Positions 7,852 through 16,914 of a stretch of DNA of 64,000 nucleotides are shown piece by piece (the stretch's first letter is position 1; the number at the start of each line of letters is the position of its first letter). The notes below the pieces were generated by a model that saw only the letters and a list, made by a program, of their open reading frames with translations, searched no databases and had not been told where the DNA came from. The DNA is taken from positions 1-64,000 of the forward strand of contig NZ_BJNT01000004.1 of assembly GCF_006539825.1 (NCBI RefSeq). The letters are read 5' to 3'. Origin of the DNA: Corynebacterium variabile. Lineage in GTDB: Bacteria; Actinomycetota; Actinomycetes; Mycobacteriales; Mycobacteriaceae. The position numbers and the translations under genes were made by a program.

Positions 7852-9999
7852 GTGGCGCTCATGATGCACTGGTCACAGCTCCGGACCCTCATCCAGCGCG
7901 GGATGGACGTCCCCGTCACCGCCACTCTCACCCTCCACGGTGACTTCGACGGTTCACAGTTCGGTTGGGTCATGGGTGGCGAACGCGTGGCCACCGTGGT
8001 CCTGGCCACCGGGGAGTACCGGGTTTTCCGTGACGGGCGGAAACTCCTGGTCACCGAAGCGGACTCGCAGCACGACGTGCCCCGCCTGCTCATCGACGGG
8101 AAACGCACCGTCGTCATGACCGACGGGGATCCGCTGGACGCGGCGTCCTCCCCGAACGTGGTCAGTTCCGCGACCTGGATGGTCGACCGCGAACTGCTGG
8201 CGAGGTCCCTCGCGTCCACCCTGCCCGCAGGGCCGGTCACGGATGTCACCCATGAAGGACGTCCCGCCCACCGCGTCCCCGCGCTCGCCACCCGCTTCCC
8301 CGATGGTTCGGAGGTGCCGCGTGCGCTCACGGTGGACGCCGACACCGGCGTCCTTCTGTCGGTGGAGATCGGCGACGGCGGCGGACATCTCTCTGAACTG
8401 CAGTTTCCGTCCGCCCTGCCCGCCGGCACCTTCACCTGGGACGAGGGCAGGTACGGGACGCCACGGCGTCCGGAACCGGTGGGGCGGCAGCACCGGACGC
8501 TCACGGAGAGTGACGAAGTTCAAGAGGCCACCCCACTGAACCGCGACAGCCTGGCTACGGAGGTCGTGCAGTGGGAGGCGGCGGCCCCGGATCCGCTCCC
8601 GGAGAGCCACCGGGGCCTGGAGGTCGTCGTGGTCCTCGACGAGGACGGCGGCATTGAGCGGGGCGGAACCTGTGATCTCCGCCTGCACTTCTCCGAGGAC
8701 GGGGACAGCGACCGGCTCATGACGCACGAGCGTCCGCGGTGGGCCGGTGTGGAGCCGCATACGGTGACCGCCTGGGCGGAACCGTTGGTGGACGCCGCGC
8801 CCGTCGACCAGTCCGACCAGGGGCGGGGCTACCGTTGGCAGACGGTCCTGCGCGGCGACGGTTGGTCCGCCCAGTGGGACGCGAACCGGCCGGTGAAAGG
8901 ATACGTCCAGGTCACAGGGGTGCTCTACACGGACCCCTACGACCGGGTGAGGGTGCCGCCGACGCGGGGACGCGTCCACCGGATCGAACTGGGGTACACG
9001 GTCGAACATCACCCGCCGGCGGAAGGCACCGACGCTACGCGAGGACGCTTCGAGTCCGCCGGTGGCCGTGACCGCTTCTGGTGGAACGACGGGCCGTGGG
9101 TCGCTAACGAGCAGTTCCTGCAGGTCACCCTTGATCTGGATGCGGCGGAACCGCCGCAGGTCGGACCGGTGCCGAGCGGGTGCGCCCCGCAGGCCGTCCG
9201 TGAGTTCGTGATCACCGGTGACGGGGGTGCGCGGGTGCTGTGGCGTCCGGATCCCGACGGTCTGCCCGCGGTGTGGCGGACGGACCTGGCGACCGGTGAG
9301 TCGCGCCGGGTGCTGCTGCCTTTGGTGGTGCGCCAGAGATTCTCGCTGACTGGTGGGGGCGCGCTGCTGGTCCGCGCCGGCGACGAGGAGTTCCGCATCG
9401 AGGACGCCGACCACGGGGACGTCGTGGTCAGGTCGCCGGGGAAGGTCGCCCGGCCACCGGCGGCTCCGGCGGAGGTCGACCAGTGGCAGACCTGCGCGGA
9501 CCCGTACGGCGGGTGGATCGTCTTCGGTCAGAACTGGGTCGACGGGGAGGCCTGGCCGGTGCGTCCCCGGCTGGGGAGGGTCGATGGGGACGGCACGCTG
9601 AGGTGGCTCGTCGATCCGGCGGATTCGGTCTATGAGCTGTGGATCTTCGACGGGCGCGTCGTCACCGGGTGGGGGGATGTGCTGACCCTGCGGGACGCCG
9701 ACCTGGAGGTCATCCGGCGAATCCGGATGCCCTGGCACGCTCGAAATACGGTGCAGGTCGGACCGTGGTTGGGCGGGGAGATCAGGGGCCCGGCCGCCAG
9801 GAACGCGGACGGATCGCCGCGGCGGACCTGGCAGTTCATCGACCCGTTCACCGGCGAGGTGCAGTTGAGTGTCCCGGTGGCGGGTTACGAGGTTCATGTC
9901 TCGTGGTGCGGTGAGGAACTGTGGATCGCTGACGGGCGACTGCGCGTCTTCACGCAGGACGCTGCGGGGGAGTGGTCGGGCCGCGAGGTGGAGGTCTGA
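7852..9999 (+). CDS. Large protein of unknown function, possible C-terminal beta-propeller
   Basis: A 715-aa protein that I do not recognise. It starts at GTG 7852; ATG 7861 is an alternative. No signal peptide or membrane helix is visible. Residues 1-200 are beta-rich, with features such as GEYRVFRDGRKLLVTE that loosely recall LolA-like or outer-surface lipid-binding folds. Residues about 400-715 contain repeated short strand patterns (VLWRPDPDGLPAVWRTDL, GTLRWLVDPADSVYELWIFD, ELWIADGRLRVFTQD) that suggest a beta-propeller. It stands alone between a toxin-antitoxin pair and copy B of the structured repeat. Coding composition is normal for the window. Confidence 0.75.
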   Translation: MALMMHWSQLRTLIQRGMDVPVTATLTLHGDFDGSQFGWVMGGERVATVVLATGEYRVFRDGRKLLVTEADSQHDVPRLLIDGKRTVVMTDGDPLDAASSPNVVSSATWMVDRELLARSLASTLPAGPVTDVTHEGRPAHRVPALATRFPDGSEVPRALTVDADTGVLLSVEIGDGGGHLSELQFPSALPAGTFTWDEGRYGTPRRPEPVGRQHRTLTESDEVQEATPLNRDSLATEVVQWEAAAPDPLPESHRGLEVVVVLDEDGGIERGGTCDLRLHFSEDGDSDRLMTHERPRWAGVEPHTVTAWAEPLVDAAPVDQSDQGRGYRWQTVLRGDGWSAQWDANRPVKGYVQVTGVLYTDPYDRVRVPPTRGRVHRIELGYTVEHHPPAEGTDATRGRFESAGGRDRFWWNDGPWVANEQFLQVTLDLDAAEPPQVGPVPSGCAPQAVREFVITGDGGARVLWRPDPDGLPAVWRTDLATGESRRVLLPLVVRQRFSLTGGGALLVRAGDEEFRIEDADHGDVVVRSPGKVARPPAAPAEVDQWQTCADPYGGWIVFGQNWVDGEAWPVRPRLGRVDGDGTLRWLVDPADSVYELWIFDGRVVTGWGDVLTLRDADLEVIRRIRMPWHARNTVQVGPWLGGEIRGPAARNADGSPRRTWQFIDPFTGEVQLSVPVAGYEVHVSWCGEELWIADGRLRVFTQDAAGEWSGREVEV

Positions 10000-10082
10000 G
10001 GTGGGGCGCCGGATGCGACTCGACCGGATGGTCCTGAACTGTCTGAAACCACCCCCTCGGGTCGCACCCGGGTCCGGTCGTG

Positions 10083-10146
10083 CCCGGGTCGGGTGCCGCG
10101 GGTTGGTCTGGCGGCGCCATTCCGCCCTGGGGTGCCCGACCCGGCG
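10083..10146. repeat. Structured intergenic repeat, copy B
   Basis: Second copy of the element at 6705-6768. The outer arms GGGTCGGGTGCC (10086-10097) and GGTGCCCGACCC (10131-10142) still pair, with two G-U wobbles at the altered positions. The inner stem is GCGG/CCGC. It lies 83 bases after the stop of the preceding gene and upstream of an ABC ATPase gene. Confidence 0.75.
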
Positions 10147-10239
10147 AGGAATGCTGGCGAGGGATGCGGGAAGATATCGAACAGTGGGACAATGATGCCC
10201 GTTAGGTGGGAAATAGCGTGCGGAGTAACGTGCCCTGCC

Positions 10240-11073
10240 ATGACCGAGAGCACCACCAGCGCAAGCACCACGCCGAACACCAACGCCATCGTCATCGACG
10301 ACGTCACGATCCGCCGCGGACCGAACACCCTCGTCGAGAACTTCAGCGTCACCATCCCCACCGGGACGCACTGGGCGGTGCTCGGCCCCAACGGCGCCGG
10401 CAAGTCCACCATGCTCAAGATGGCCGGCGGACGCCTCTACCCGACGACCGGCACGGTGCAGATCCTCGGCGAGGAACTCGGCCGCACCGCTGTCCAGGAG
10501 CTGCAGAAGCGCATCGGTTACGTCGACCCGAAGCAGCGGCTCGACGACCTCACCGCCGAGGAGCTGGTGCTCTCCGGTGTCTCGGGCTCCAACGGGTACA
10601 TTCAGCGCTTCGAGTACACCGACGCCCACCGCGCACGCACCGCCGAACTGCTCACCCTCGTCGGCATGGACCACCGCGCCGACCGCACCTGGCGTCAGAT
10701 GAGCCAGGGCGAGAAAGCCCGCACCCTCATCGCCCGCGCCCTGGTCACCGAGCCGGAGATGCTGCTGCTCGACGAGCCTTCCACCGGCCTCGACCTGCCG
10801 GGACGCGAGACCCTGCTGCGCGTCGTCGACGATCTCCGCGCCGCGATGCCCGGGCTGACCACTGTGCTGATCACCCACCATGTGGAGGAGGTCGCGGCGT
10901 CCACCACCGACGTGCTCATGGTCAAGGACGGTGGCGTGCTCGCCTCCGGGCCGATGGAGCAGGTCATGACCGCGGAGAACCTCGGCGTCCTCTATGACAT
11001 GGACGTGCAGCTCGAGCGCGTCCGCGGACGCTGGTTCGCGTTCAGCGACGTCCCGGCCACGGCCACCGACTAG
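10240..11073 (+). CDS. ABC transporter ATP-binding protein
   Basis: A 277-aa ATPase; the frame is open further upstream, but the ATG at 10240 begins a sensible protein (MTESTTSAST). Walker A is GPNGAGKST near residue 49, the signature is MSQGEKART, and Walker B is MLLLDEPSTGLD, followed by the ITHHVEEV H-loop. No permease gene lies next to it, so it either works with a distant partner or belongs to the soluble YlmA/iron-type ABC proteins of actinobacteria. The lepB gene starts 10 bases after its stop, so the two are probably cotranscribed. Confidence 0.88.
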   Translation: MTESTTSASTTPNTNAIVIDDVTIRRGPNTLVENFSVTIPTGTHWAVLGPNGAGKSTMLKMAGGRLYPTTGTVQILGEELGRTAVQELQKRIGYVDPKQRLDDLTAEELVLSGVSGSNGYIQRFEYTDAHRARTAELLTLVGMDHRADRTWRQMSQGEKARTLIARALVTEPEMLLLDEPSTGLDLPGRETLLRVVDDLRAAMPGLTTVLITHHVEEVAASTTDVLMVKDGGVLASGPMEQVMTAENLGVLYDMDVQLERVRGRWFAFSDVPATATD

Positions 11074-11083
11074 GGTGGCACGG

Positions 11084-11842
11084 GTGAGTGACGACAACGA
11101 CGACAAGACCGTGACGGACACCGACGCTGCCGTGACGGACAGGTCAGCGACGACCGCGAAGAAGAAGCGCCCCGCCTGGGTCGAGTACACCGTCACCATC
11201 GTGGTGGCGCTGGCGATCCTCGGCCTGGTCAACACCTTTGTGGGACGCCTGTACCAGATTCCCTCGGAGTCGATGGAACCCACGCTCGTCGGCTGTGAGG
11301 GGTGCACGGGTGACCGCATCGTCGTCGACAAGGTCTCCTACCGCTTCAGCGATCCGTCGCAGGGCGATGTCGTCGTCTTCGCCGCCCCCGAGGGCTGGGA
11401 GGACGGCTGGAGCTCGTCCCGCTCCGACAATGCGGTGATCAAGGCGGGGCAGAACGCGCTCTCCGCCGTCGGTCTCCTCGCCCCCGACGAGTACACGCTG
11501 GTCAAGCGGGTCGTCGCCACGGGTGGGCAGACCGTGCAGTGCCTCGAGGGAGATGAGGGCGTGATGGTCGACGGCCAGCAGGTCGACGACTCCTACATCC
11601 TCGATCCCCCCGCGTACAACGTCGATCCGCGTTCCGGTTCCGAGGCCTGCGGCGGTCCCTACTTCGGGCCGGTCACCGTCCCGGATGACGCCGTGTGGGT
11701 CATGGGCGACAACCGCACCAACTCCAAGGACTCCCGCTACCACCAGGATACCGCGGACGGCGGTTCGGTCCCGGTCGACGACATCGTCGGCAAGGCGCGG
11801 TTCAAGGTCTGGCCGCTGAGCCGTATCGGCGGAGTCAGCTAG
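11084..11842 (+). CDS. lepB: Signal peptidase I
   Basis: A 252-aa membrane protease of family S26. Residues about 34-54 form the membrane anchor. The nucleophile is Ser63 in IPSESMEPT, and the general base is Lys141 in [12 protein letters not shown]. The [12 protein letters not shown] box closes the catalytic domain. It removes signal peptides from secreted preproteins. GTG 11084 was chosen; an in-frame GTG at 11075 is possible. The stop overlaps that of the convergent response regulator gene by four bases (CTAG). Confidence 0.93.
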   Translation: MSDDNDDKTVTDTDAAVTDRSATTAKKKRPAWVEYTVTIVVALAILGLVNTFVGRLYQIPSESMEPTLVGCEGCTGDRIVVDKVSYRFSDPSQGDVVVFAAPEGWEDGWSSSRSDNAVIKAGQNALSAVGLLAPDEYTLVKRVVATGGQTVQCLEGDEGVMVDGQQVDDSYILDPPAYNVDPRSGSEACGGPYFGPVTVPDDAVWVMGDNRTNSKDSRYHQDTADGGSVPVDDIVGKARFKVWPLSRIGGVS

Positions 11843-12456
11843 ATCAGCTTCCTGACCTGCGCCTCGGTCACCGCGGCGGTGCGGTTGTCCACCCCGAGTT
11901 TCCGGTAGATGTGTATCAGGTGGGTCTTCACCGTCGCCGGGGAGATGAACAGGGAGGACGCCACCTCCCGGTTCGACGCACCTGTCGCCAACGCCCGGAG
12001 GATCTCGGTCTCCCGACGCGACAGTGCCAGGTCCGGATGGCCGACACGTCGGGCCAGGGCTGCACCGACTTCGGGGGAGAAGGTCGGGTCACCTCGGGCC
12101 GTGGACATCACCGCACGGTGGAGGTCAGTTTCCGGGGCGTCCTTGAGCAGGTAGCCGCGGGCCCCGGCGGCGAGTGACGCGACGATGTCCGCCTCACTGT
12201 CATAGGTCGTGAGGATGAGCACAGGGGGACCGCCGGCGGCGACGAGTGCCTTTGTCGCGGTGATGCCGTCCATCCCCGCCATCTGGATGTCCATGACGAT
12301 GACATCCACGGTCGTGGCATCGGCGTCCACCGCAGCGGCACCGTCCGCTCCCTCGGCGACCACGGCGATGTCGCCGAAGCTGTCGAGGATCGCCCGCAGA
12401 CCGGCGCGGACCACAGGATGGTCGTCGACGAGCATCACCCGCACAGGACCGCTCAC
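11839..12456 (-). CDS. LuxR-type (NarL family) response regulator, ChrA/HrrA-like
   Basis: A 205-aa regulator with a receiver domain at residues 5-120 (Asp11/Asp12, phospho-acceptor Asp56 in [13 protein letters not shown]) and a LuxR helix-turn-helix at about 140-200 ([28 protein letters not shown]). It starts with a GTG inside the kinase stop (GTGA overlap), so the two genes are translationally coupled. The pair is divergent from an FtsX-type exporter. In Corynebacterium the ChrSA system faces hrtBA and responds to heme; that role is inferred from layout only. Confidence 0.9.
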   Translation of the reverse strand: MSGPVRVMLVDDHPVVRAGLRAILDSFGDIAVVAEGADGAAAVDADATTVDVIVMDIQMAGMDGITATKALVAAGGPPVLILTTYDSEADIVASLAAGARGYLLKDAPETDLHRAVMSTARGDPTFSPEVGAALARRVGHPDLALSRRETEILRALATGASNREVASSLFISPATVKTHLIHIYRKLGVDNRTAAVTEAQVRKLI

Positions 12457-13721
12457 GGCTGCATCACCCCGGTCGGCACGCGCACGGCGACGACTGTGCC
12501 GGCCACTGTGCCTGCCACCGTGCCGGAGACTGTGGAGTCCACGGTGAACTCGCCGCCCAGGGCGGTCACCCGGTCCCGCATCCCGGCGATGCCGTAGCCG
12601 CCCAGCTCGGTACGCTGCACGGATGCCGGATCGAAGCCGCAGCCGTCATCGAAGACGTCGAGGGTCGCCTCAGTGTCCCACACCCCGAGCGTCACCCGGA
12701 TGCGGGACGCCCCGGCATGGTCCACTGCATTCGTCACCGCCTCCTGCGCCACCCGCAGCAGTGCCTCGGCGACCGGGGCAGGCAGCGCCGTCGCCTCCTC
12801 CTCCCCGGCGTCGAGGTCGACCGTGGTGGACGCCCCCAGCGCGCGGGCACGCCGGGCCGCGTCCCCGGTGAGCCGGCGTAAGGACGCAGCCAGGGGTGTC
12901 GCAGTCACAGCGGCAGTGCTCTCAGTGCCCTCGGCGCCCTCGGCGCCCTCGGCGACCAGCACCCGGGTCTGGAGGAGGTTGTCGTGGGCGGTGGCGGTGA
13001 TGATGCTGAGCTGGTCGGTGGCGTCCCCGGTCCGCCCCTGGTCAATGGCGGTCCGGGCGGCGCGGGAGAGCAGCAGGACAGAGTTGAAACCCTGGGCGAG
13101 GGTGTCGTGGATCTCGCGGGAGAGCCGCTCACGCTCGGCGAGGCGTCCTGCCTGGTTCTCCGCGGCGAGCAGCCGGTCGCGGGTGGCGACGAGCTGCTCG
13201 GCGACCTGCCGGTGGTGCTCGACCTCGCGGGTGAGCCGCAGGTAGGTCCAGTAGGCCAGTCCGGCGAAGAGCACGCCGATCGCCGGGCCGAGGACGCCGC
13301 CCACACCACTGCGCTGCCCGGTGATCAGCGGAACACCGGCGGCCACCACCCAGCATCCGACGACGGCCAGCGCCCCGGCGACCGACCCGGTGAGCGACAG
13401 GACGACGAAGACGAGGGGGAAGAGCAGCCACACGGCGTCTGCCGAGAGAACGACGAGCACCAGCCACAGACCCAGCACCACCGTGAGCCAGGGCAGGGCG
13501 AACCGTCGTAGGCCGTGGGTGGTCTGTCCGGCCACCGTCCCCGCGAGATACACGACAGCCAGCAGGGCAGTGAGGATGATGACCGCGATCCGGCGGGCGG
13601 GGGAGGCGTCGGCGGCGTCGGAGGCGAAGAACTGCACCAGGGAGACGACGAGCAGGGCGGCGAAGACAAGGTGCAGGGCGAGCCGGAGGGTCTCCAGCAG
13701 TCGGGCAAGCGGGGTGGTCAC
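12453..13721 (-). CDS. Sensor histidine kinase, ChrS/HrrS-like
   Basis: A 422-aa kinase. Five or six membrane helices occupy residues about 15-165. The dimerisation/phosphoacceptor motif is [17 protein letters not shown] with His206 (HisKA_3 type). The ATPase domain follows, with [11 protein letters not shown] (N box), DDGCGFD and [11 protein letters not shown]. The GTG at 13721 has GGAGG close upstream; the frame is open far beyond this into the exporter gene on the other strand, so the exact start is uncertain. It probably senses a membrane-associated signal and phosphorylates the coupled regulator. Confidence 0.88.
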   Translation of the reverse strand: MTTPLARLLETLRLALHLVFAALLVVSLVQFFASDAADASPARRIAVIILTALLAVVYLAGTVAGQTTHGLRRFALPWLTVVLGLWLVLVVLSADAVWLLFPLVFVVLSLTGSVAGALAVVGCWVVAAGVPLITGQRSGVGGVLGPAIGVLFAGLAYWTYLRLTREVEHHRQVAEQLVATRDRLLAAENQAGRLAERERLSREIHDTLAQGFNSVLLLSRAARTAIDQGRTGDATDQLSIITATAHDNLLQTRVLVAEGAEGAEGTESTAAVTATPLAASLRRLTGDAARRARALGASTTVDLDAGEEEATALPAPVAEALLRVAQEAVTNAVDHAGASRIRVTLGVWDTEATLDVFDDGCGFDPASVQRTELGGYGIAGMRDRVTALGGEFTVDSTVSGTVAGTVAGTVVAVRVPTGVMQP

Positions 13722-13853
13722 GACCTCCAGCGTAGGGCGGGCGACGGGGCCGGGGGATCGACCGATCGGTTGAGAAACAGACCACCCGCCGGGGCGATGT
13801 GCCGCAGCGTCCCGGGGCGAAGCATGGGACTCAGCAACAGAAAGGAGAATGCC

Positions 13854-14918
13854 GTGTACCTGGCATTCCGGGACATCCGCGCCGCCACCGGCCGATTCAT
13901 CCTCATCGGGTCCGTCGTCGGACTCGTCACCCTGCTCATCGTCATGCTCACCGGACTCACCGCGGGCCTGGGGAAGCAGAACACCTCCGCCCTCGAGGCT
14001 CTCCACCCCGACCGATTCATCGGTACCACCGGTGAAGACGGCTCCTTCTCCTTCACCGGATCCTCAGTCGGACAGGACGCCGCGACCACCTGGGCAGGGA
14101 CCACCGGGGTGGACGCCGTGACGCCGCTGGGCATCACCCAGACCAGGATGACCGCCAGTGACGGCGGGACACGCTCCACCGGAACCGTCGCCGTCTTCGG
14201 TCTGCCCGCCGGGACCACGGTGGACGGGGCGACGGTGCCCGCCGACGCCGTGCTGCTGCCCGCGGATCTCAGTGACATCACCGGGGACGCCACCTCCGTC
14301 GACCTGGGTGGTGTCGACGTCCCGGTTGCCTCCTCCACCGCCCCGGACCTGCAGTACAGTCACCTTCCGGTGGCGCTGGTGGACCTCGGAACCTGGCAGG
14401 CCGTCGCCCACACCGATGACCCGACCGTGCTCATGGCTGACGGTTCCCCCGCCGACTGGGACGCCACCGCAGCCTCCACCGGCACCACCGCCCTCACGGT
14501 GAAGGACTCCTTCTCCGGGCTGAGCGCCTACACCTCGGAGCGTGGTTCCCTGGTCGCGATCCAGGGACTGCTCTACGGCATCTCTGCGCTGGTCATCGTG
14601 GCCTTCCTGTCTGTCTGGACGATCCAGCGGACCCGCGACATCGCCGTGCTGCGGGCACTGGGGGCGACGAAGGCCTATGTCTTCCGTGACGCCCTCGGCC
14701 AGGCTGTGGTGGTCGTCGCCGCCGGGGTGGCGGTCGGCGCACTCGCCGGGCTGGGGCTCGGCACCGTCGCCGGGTCCATGGTGCCCTTCAGTCTGTCCGC
14801 CTCGACTGTCGTCGTCCCCGGCCTCGGCGTCCTCATCCTCGGTGTGGTCGGCGCACTCATCGCCACCCGCCGCGTCCTGTCCACTGATCCCCGTATCGCC
14901 ATGGAGGCGACATCCTGA
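13854..14918 (+). CDS. FtsX/MacB-type ABC permease, HrtB-like
   Basis: A 354-aa permease starting at GTG with AAAGGAG six bases upstream. One N-terminal helix (residues about 17-42) is followed by a large extracytoplasmic domain (about 45-230) and three C-terminal helices from about 240. The motifs VYLAFRDIRAATGRF and TIQRTRDIAVLRALGATKAYV are typical of the family that includes corynebacterial HrtB. With the next gene it should form an exporter; heme is the best guess because of the divergent ChrSA-like pair. Confidence 0.85.
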   Translation: MYLAFRDIRAATGRFILIGSVVGLVTLLIVMLTGLTAGLGKQNTSALEALHPDRFIGTTGEDGSFSFTGSSVGQDAATTWAGTTGVDAVTPLGITQTRMTASDGGTRSTGTVAVFGLPAGTTVDGATVPADAVLLPADLSDITGDATSVDLGGVDVPVASSTAPDLQYSHLPVALVDLGTWQAVAHTDDPTVLMADGSPADWDATAASTGTTALTVKDSFSGLSAYTSERGSLVAIQGLLYGISALVIVAFLSVWTIQRTRDIAVLRALGATKAYVFRDALGQAVVVVAAGVAVGALAGLGLGTVAGSMVPFSLSASTVVVPGLGVLILGVVGALIATRRVLSTDPRIAMEATS

Positions 14919-15544
14919 TGACGAACACACTCACCCTGACCGACGTCAGCGTCCGCTACCCCGACGGTGACCGCACCGTCACCGCCCTCGACCATGTCTC
15001 GCTCACCGCCGCGCCGGGCACCGTCACGGCGGTGGTCGGTGAGTCCGGCTGCGGCAAGTCCACACTGCTCTCCGTCGCCGCCGGACTCACCGTCCCGGAC
15101 GGCGGGCAGGTGCACCGCGACCGCACCGGCATGGTCTTCCAGTCCGCGAATCTCTTCAGTTCGCTACGGGTCCGCGAACAGCTGCTCATCGTCGACCACA
15201 TCCAGGGCAGGCGTCCCGGTGCCACAGAGAAGAGAAAGGCCGATGCGCTGCTGGAGCGCGTCGGCCTGGGCGGTTACGGCGACCGCCGCGTCCACCAGCT
15301 CTCCGGTGGTCAGCGCCAGCGGGTGAACATCGCCCGCGCGCTCACCGGATCCCCCCGGGTGCTGCTCGCCGACGAACCGACCTCGGCACTGGACGCCGCG
15401 CTCTCCCGCACGATCGTCGGGCTGCTGCGAGGACTCACCGACGAACTCGGACTGGCGACCGTCCTCGTCACCCACGACCGTAGCCAGCTCGATCTGGCGG
15501 ATGCCGTGGTGACGCTGCGTGACGGGGCGGTCGTGGCGTCCTGA
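14918..15544 (+). CDS. ABC exporter ATPase, HrtA-like
   Basis: A 208-aa ATPase whose ATG overlaps the permease stop (TGATG), showing tight coupling. Walker A is GESGCGKST (about residues 42-50), the signature is LSGGQRQRVNIARAL, and Walker B is VLLADEPTSALD, followed by the TVLVTHDRSQ H-loop. The length and features match MacB/LolD-type ATPases that drive FtsX-fold permeases. Probable role: energising export by the upstream permease under control of the divergent two-component system. Confidence 0.88.
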   Translation: MTNTLTLTDVSVRYPDGDRTVTALDHVSLTAAPGTVTAVVGESGCGKSTLLSVAAGLTVPDGGQVHRDRTGMVFQSANLFSSLRVREQLLIVDHIQGRRPGATEKRKADALLERVGLGGYGDRRVHQLSGGQRQRVNIARALTGSPRVLLADEPTSALDAALSRTIVGLLRGLTDELGLATVLVTHDRSQLDLADAVVTLRDGAVVAS

Positions 15545-15566
15545 TCAGTTCAGAGTCAGTTTCCGA

Positions 15567-16805
15567 TCAGTTCCGGCTGTCCGTGATGGACTCGGCGGCG
15601 GCCTCGGTGATCTCCGCCTCGCGGGAATCCATGCCGAGCTGCCCGCCGGAGATCTTGTTGACGATCAGGGCGATCGCGCCGTCGCCGGTGACGTTGGCCG
15701 CGGTGCCGAAGGAGTCGATGGCGATGTAGGCGGCGATCATGATGGCGATCTGCTCCTGGTCGAAGCCGAGCTGGTCACCGAGAGCGCCGACGGCGGCCAT
15801 GATCGCACCACCGGGCACACCCGGGGCGGCGATCATCATGATGCCGAGCAGCAGCAGGAAGCCGATGAACTTCCCGGCGGAGACGTCCATGTCGAACATG
15901 TGGATCACGGCCAGGGCGAAGAGGCTGATCTTCATCATCGATCCGGCGAGGTGGATCGTCGCACACAGCGGGACGGTGAAACCGGCGACGTTCGGGGAGA
16001 CACCGTTCTTCTTCGTGGCCTCCAGGGTGACCGGGATGGTCGCGGCGGAGGAGGAGGTGCCCAGCGCGGTGGCGTAGGCGGGCATCATGGTCCAGAGGGC
16101 CTTGAAGGGGTTGGTCTTCGTGATCGCGCCGGTGACCAGGTATTGGGCGATGACCAGCAGGATCGTCATGACGACGGCGAGGACGAGGACCTTGATGAAG
16201 GCGCCGATGACGTCCAGCAGGGTGCCGTTCATGCCCATGCCGAGGAAGGTGCCGAAGACGAACAGCGGCAGCAGCGGGATGACGAAGACCTTGATGACCT
16301 TCATGACGATGCCCTCGAGCTCGTTGACACCGGCACGGAGGACCTCGGAGCGCACCGCGGTCATCGCCAGGCCGATGCAGAAGGCGAGGATGAGGGCGGT
16401 CATCACCTCGAAGGGTGCGGGCATCTCGATGTCGAAGTAGGTGGTCAGGGCACCTTCGTCGATGTCGTCGAGGGTGTCGAGTGACTTGTCGCCGAGTAGC
16501 CAGTTGTAGGACGCCGAGGCGACACCGAAGGCGATGAGACCCGAGATGATGGTGGACGCGTAGGCGATGCCGGCGGTGAGGCCCAGCCACTTGCCTGCGC
16601 CGCGGCCGATGTTGGCGATCGCCGGGGTGATCAGCGAGAAGATGAGGACCGGGATGAACAGTCCGAGGAAGTTGCTGAACAGTCCGTTGAAGGTCACGAA
16701 CACGCGGCCCAGCCAGTCCGGGAAGAACAGGCTGCAGAGGATGCCGAGCACGATGGCGGCCACAATGCGGAAGAGCAGCATGCCGCTGAGTTTCTTGAAC
16801 GTCAT
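15567..16805 (-). CDS. Dicarboxylate/amino acid:cation symporter (DAACS family)
   Basis: A 412-aa transporter with about eight membrane helices and two re-entrant loops. The serine-rich signature ALGTSSSAATIPV and the later PGVPGGAIMA and AAYIAIDSFGTAANVTGDG segments are diagnostic of the GltP/DctA/SstT family, with the substrate-binding NVTGD box present. Imports glutamate, C4-dicarboxylates or serine with H+ or Na+. I chose MTFKKLSG at 16805; the frame extends to 16850, but an inverted repeat lies there. Single gene. Confidence 0.93.
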   Translation of the reverse strand: MTFKKLSGMLLFRIVAAIVLGILCSLFFPDWLGRVFVTFNGLFSNFLGLFIPVLIFSLITPAIANIGRGAGKWLGLTAGIAYASTIISGLIAFGVASASYNWLLGDKSLDTLDDIDEGALTTYFDIEMPAPFEVMTALILAFCIGLAMTAVRSEVLRAGVNELEGIVMKVIKVFVIPLLPLFVFGTFLGMGMNGTLLDVIGAFIKVLVLAVVMTILLVIAQYLVTGAITKTNPFKALWTMMPAYATALGTSSSAATIPVTLEATKKNGVSPNVAGFTVPLCATIHLAGSMMKISLFALAVIHMFDMDVSAGKFIGFLLLLGIMMIAAPGVPGGAIMAAVGALGDQLGFDQEQIAIMIAAYIAIDSFGTAANVTGDGAIALIVNKISGGQLGMDSREAEITEAAAESITDSRN

Positions 16806-16829
16806 GGGGTGACTGTAGGACGCTGCCAC

Positions 16830-16853
16830 CATGTGAAACAAGATGTTCACATG
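16830..16853. promoter_or_regulatory. Candidate operator upstream of the symporter gene
   Basis: CATGTGAA (16830-16837) and TTCACATG (16846-16853) form a perfect inverted repeat with an 8-base spacer, 25 bases upstream of the symporter start. It resembles a GlxR site (TGTGA...TCACA), but the spacing is 10 instead of 6 bases, so another dimeric regulator is more likely. Confidence 0.45.
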
Positions 16854-16914
16854 ATGGCAGGGGTAGAGTGTGGCGGTCGGTGTGGGTCGGTGACCGCGTC
16901 CGGGGGAACTACAA

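Noticed and set aside
7954..11331. Open frame of 1125 codons on the minus strand
   Set aside because: It is antisense to the 715-aa gene, the ABC ATPase gene and the start of lepB, has an Arg/Pro/Gly/His-rich composition and no domain features; it is a high-GC shadow.
16830..16853. GlxR binding site
   Set aside because: Half-sites match, but the spacer is ten bases, while GlxR needs six.
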